Assembly: GCA_946624335.1 (NCBI GenBank)
Contig: CAMOSA010000045.1
Span: 1-14,394 of the forward strand
Length of the DNA: 14,394 bases
DNA from: an uncultured Prevotellaceae bacterium
GTDB lineage: Bacteria > Bacteroidota > Bacteroidia > Bacteroidales > Bacteroidaceae
Direction: 5' to 3'
In this document: positions 13,020-14,394 of the stretch, piece after piece
Layout: every line of letters starts with the position of its first letter
Numbering within the stretch: the stretch's first letter is position 1
Program-made: the position numbers and the translations under genes
Notes under the pieces: generated by a model
What the model was told of the DNA's origin: nothing
Seen by the model: only the letters and a program-made list of their open reading frames with translations
The model's database searches: none

Positions 13020-13463
13020 TCAGTCATTATCCTTCATCAGTTCGGCAAGAAAAGCATCGAGCTCTTCGTCCAGTCCGCTCAGCAACTCGGTGTCGAGAAT
13101 GATGGCGTCGTCGTCGACGATATAGATATCGCTCATCGTCTCGCCGTCCTCACCCATCATGACAAAGGAGAAGGGGTGGAGGATGCTCATCTTCTCCACC
13201 GTGTCACGCAGCCCGCTGATACTCTGCTTGATGGCAATAGCTGCTGCGCTGTACATATCCTCGTCGGTGGGTTGCAACCATTGATCCACGACGATACGCG
13301 TGAGCTCCGTCATATCATCATCGAAAGCCATCAGCTCGCCGCTTTCGGGCTTCACCTGCAGATGGATGTCGGTGAGCACGGGGTCGGCAGAAGCTGGGAA
13401 TTTCTCAGCCACTTTTCGGATGGCACGTTGGATTTGTTGAATGGTCTGTTGAGTCGCTTTCAT
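13020..13463 (-). CDS. Acidic cytoplasmic protein of unknown function
   Basis: I do not recognise this 147-residue protein. It has no signal peptide or membrane segment. Residues 1-25 are a basic-polar helix (MKATQQTIQQIQRAIRKVAEKF). Then come a probable beta-rich part with TDIHLQVKPESGELMAFDDD (31-50), a helix-rich middle (51-90), strands including FSFVMMGEDGE and SDIYIVDDDAIILD (97-124), and a very acidic end (GLDEELDAFLAELMKDND). The codon use looks like that of its neighbours, which supports a real gene. It stands alone: no neighbour on the same strand lies within 165 bases, and no consensus promoter was found in the AT-rich 30 bases upstream. The acidic, compact make-up suggests a small accessory protein, but no function is assigned. 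Confidence 0.8.
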   Translation of the reverse strand: MKATQQTIQQIQRAIRKVAEKFPASADPVLTDIHLQVKPESGELMAFDDDMTELTRIVVDQWLQPTDEDMYSAAAIAIKQSISGLRDTVEKMSILHPFSFVMMGEDGETMSDIYIVDDDAIILDTELLSGLDEELDAFLAELMKDND

Positions 13464-13540
13464 TGAATAGATATCTATTTAATCGTTAATCTGACTATCG
13501 TTCGGTGCTTGCTCAGCTTATGCGTAAGTCTGTTTTCCTA

Positions 13541-13571
13541 AAAAAGGCCGGAACAGGAGTCCGACCTTTTT
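13541..13571 (-). terminator. Intrinsic terminator of the small secreted-protein gene
   Basis: On the minus strand AAAAAGGTCGGA (13571-13560) pairs fully, using one G-U pair, with TCCGGCCTTTTT (13552-13541) around a 7-base loop, ending in T. On the plus strand the same position is a C-A mismatch, so the hairpin is oriented for the minus-strand gene at 13629-13991, 58 bases upstream of it. Confidence 0.85.
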
Positions 13572-13628
13572 GATTCCTTCTTTGCAAGATGTGAGGAATG
13601 GATTTGATTATTGTTAGTTAGCTTAGTT

Positions 13629-13991
13629 TCAGCGTATGTTAATCTTACGGACTACTTTCCCAACTTTGACCATATAGCAGCCTTTCTGTAAGTTGAGGTT
13701 GAGCGTCTTGTCGTCACTGTCGATGCGTACTGTCGTAACGCGGACGCCGGCCAGGTTGTAGATCTCCAAAGTCTGTCCAGCCGCATTGGTGATGTGTAGC
13801 TGCGACCCATTGACGTTGATGCCTATGCCTGCAACCTCTGTCTCTATGCCATCTTGATCCTCCAGCAGACTGGCATCGGCGGGAACCTCGATCTCGGGTG
13901 CCGGTTCCATCTCTGGCTCTGTCTGTGTAGCGAAGACAGGTGCAGCAAAAGCTATTGCGATAATGGGAAGAATGATGTATTTATGCTTCAT
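13629..13991 (-). CDS. Very small secreted protein with type IX sorting-like tail
   Basis: The 120-residue product consists of three parts. A signal peptide spans 1-21 (KYIILPIIAIAFAAPVFA). An acidic, proline-rich linker spans about 22-52 (TEPEMEPAPEIEVPADASLLEDQDGIET). A beta-rich C-terminal module of about 66 residues follows: INVNGSQLHITNAAGQTLEIYNLAGVRV, then LNLQKGCYMVKVGKVVRKINIR. The module has the signature of the type IX secretion C-terminal sorting domain (IYNxxGxxV, then LxxGxYxVKVxxxxxKxxxR). Normally this tail carries a large enzyme or adhesin; here no cargo domain is present. It has its own perfect promoter and terminator, so it is an independent gene rather than a fragment. It could be a surface peptide, a remnant, or a competitor for the sorting machinery; none of these is shown. 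Confidence 0.78.
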   Translation of the reverse strand: MKHKYIILPIIAIAFAAPVFATQTEPEMEPAPEIEVPADASLLEDQDGIETEVAGIGINVNGSQLHITNAAGQTLEIYNLAGVRVTTVRIDSDDKTLNLNLQKGCYMVKVGKVVRKINIR

Positions 13992-14020
13992 AAACGATAT
14001 CTTTTCGTATTATTCGACTG

Positions 14021-14052
14021 CAAATATAGGCTTTTTTGTGATACGCCGCAAA
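14021..14052 (-). promoter_or_regulatory. Bacteroidetes-type promoter of the small secreted-protein gene
   Basis: On the minus strand TTTG (14052-14049), 20 bases, then TATATTTG (14028-14021) match the consensus fully. Transcription would begin near 14015, about 24 bases before the ATG at 13991. It lies between the RNase Z stop codon and the small gene. Confidence 0.85.
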
Positions 14053-14084
14053 TTTTTGAAGGGAAAATACGTATTTTTTTGCAA

Positions 14085-14394
14085 TTATAGGGTTATTTTA
14101 AGTCCTTCTTCGGCCAAAAGAGTGCTTTCGAAGGTCTCTTTAGCCTCGTCCAGCAGGATTTGGTCGCTGTCATACCGGGCGGAGTAGTGACCGAGCATCA
14201 AACGCTTGACACGGGCTGCCGCTGCGAGGGTGGCAGCTTGGCGTGCGGTGCAGTGCCCATAGCGCTCGGCGCGGTCGCGGTCGACATCGGCGTACGTCGC
14301 TTCGTGGTAGAGCAGGTCCACGCCCTCGACCCACTGGGCCAATTCTGCGAAATATAAGGTGTCGGTGCAGTAGGCGTAGCTGCGAACGGGGTCG
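14085..14394 (-). CDS. rnz: Ribonuclease Z, C-terminal part (5' end outside window)
   Basis: RNase Z is the metallo-beta-lactamase-fold endonuclease that trims 3' trailers from tRNA precursors. The frame is open from the window edge to a TAA at 14087-14085, giving 102 residues of the C-terminal part. Family motifs in order are RSYAYCTDT, whose aspartate is a zinc ligand, LLYHEATY, GHCTARQAATLAAAA and LMLGHYSARY, whose histidine is a further metal ligand; the end LLDEAKETFESTLLAEEGLKITL is also typical. The N-terminal HxHxDH motif lies outside the window and cannot be checked. An internal TTG at 14342 should not be taken as the start. Confidence 0.93.
   Translation of the reverse strand, partial: DPVRSYAYCTDTLYFAELAQWVEGVDLLYHEATYADVDRDRAERYGHCTARQAATLAAAARVKRLMLGHYSARYDSDQILLDEAKETFESTLLAEEGLKITL

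Overview
The window looks like a chromosomal segment of a Bacteroidales bacterium, most likely Prevotellaceae. Three things point there. The order ileS end, zinc-less DksA/TraR gene, lspA, DUF4296-type lipoprotein is one I recall from this order. Several genes are preceded by the Bacteroidetes promoter pattern TTTG, 18-20 bases, TAnnTTTG (clear before galE, the GH26 gene, gyrA and a small secreted protein). Two secreted proteins end in a beta-rich tail of the type IX secretion sort. Shine-Dalgarno sequences are mostly absent, also usual for this phylum.

Layout. Positions 1-2651, plus strand: the last codons of ileS, a DksA/TraR-family regulator, lipoprotein signal peptidase lspA (overlapping the DksA gene by 23 bases), a DUF4296-type lipoprotein and a short unrecognised ORF. 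galE follows from its own promoter (2760-3794). A 534-base gene-free stretch with repeats and a strong terminator separates it from a single secreted beta-mannanase-type GH26 enzyme (4332-5879). Next come gyrA (6133-8685), with a promoter about 170 bases upstream, and a secreted TPR protein (8785-10065) closed by a strong terminator. A minus-strand DUF486 membrane protein (10207-10572) is divergent from a three-gene stress-type operon: ECF sigma factor, probable membrane anti-sigma protein, and a Spy/CpxP-like secreted protein (10744-12271), closed by another strong terminator. The right end holds three minus-strand genes: an unrecognised acidic protein (13020-13463), a very small secreted protein that is little more than a signal peptide and a sorting-type tail (13629-13991), and the 3' part of the RNase Z gene (14085 to the edge).

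Most genes are core housekeeping functions: translation, transcription control, lipoprotein maturation, nucleotide-sugar supply, DNA topology and tRNA processing. The parts that stand out are accessory. The most unusual is a gene-free block at 12392-12787 made of 18 tandem units, each exactly 22 bases long, heavily diverged in sequence but without a single insertion or deletion. Neighbouring units carry inverted half-sites. A further recognisable unit lies at 12898-12919, still in the same 22-base register. I do not recognise this array as any named element; it is the best candidate in the window for something undescribed. No transposase, phage gene, tRNA, rRNA or CRISPR array was found.
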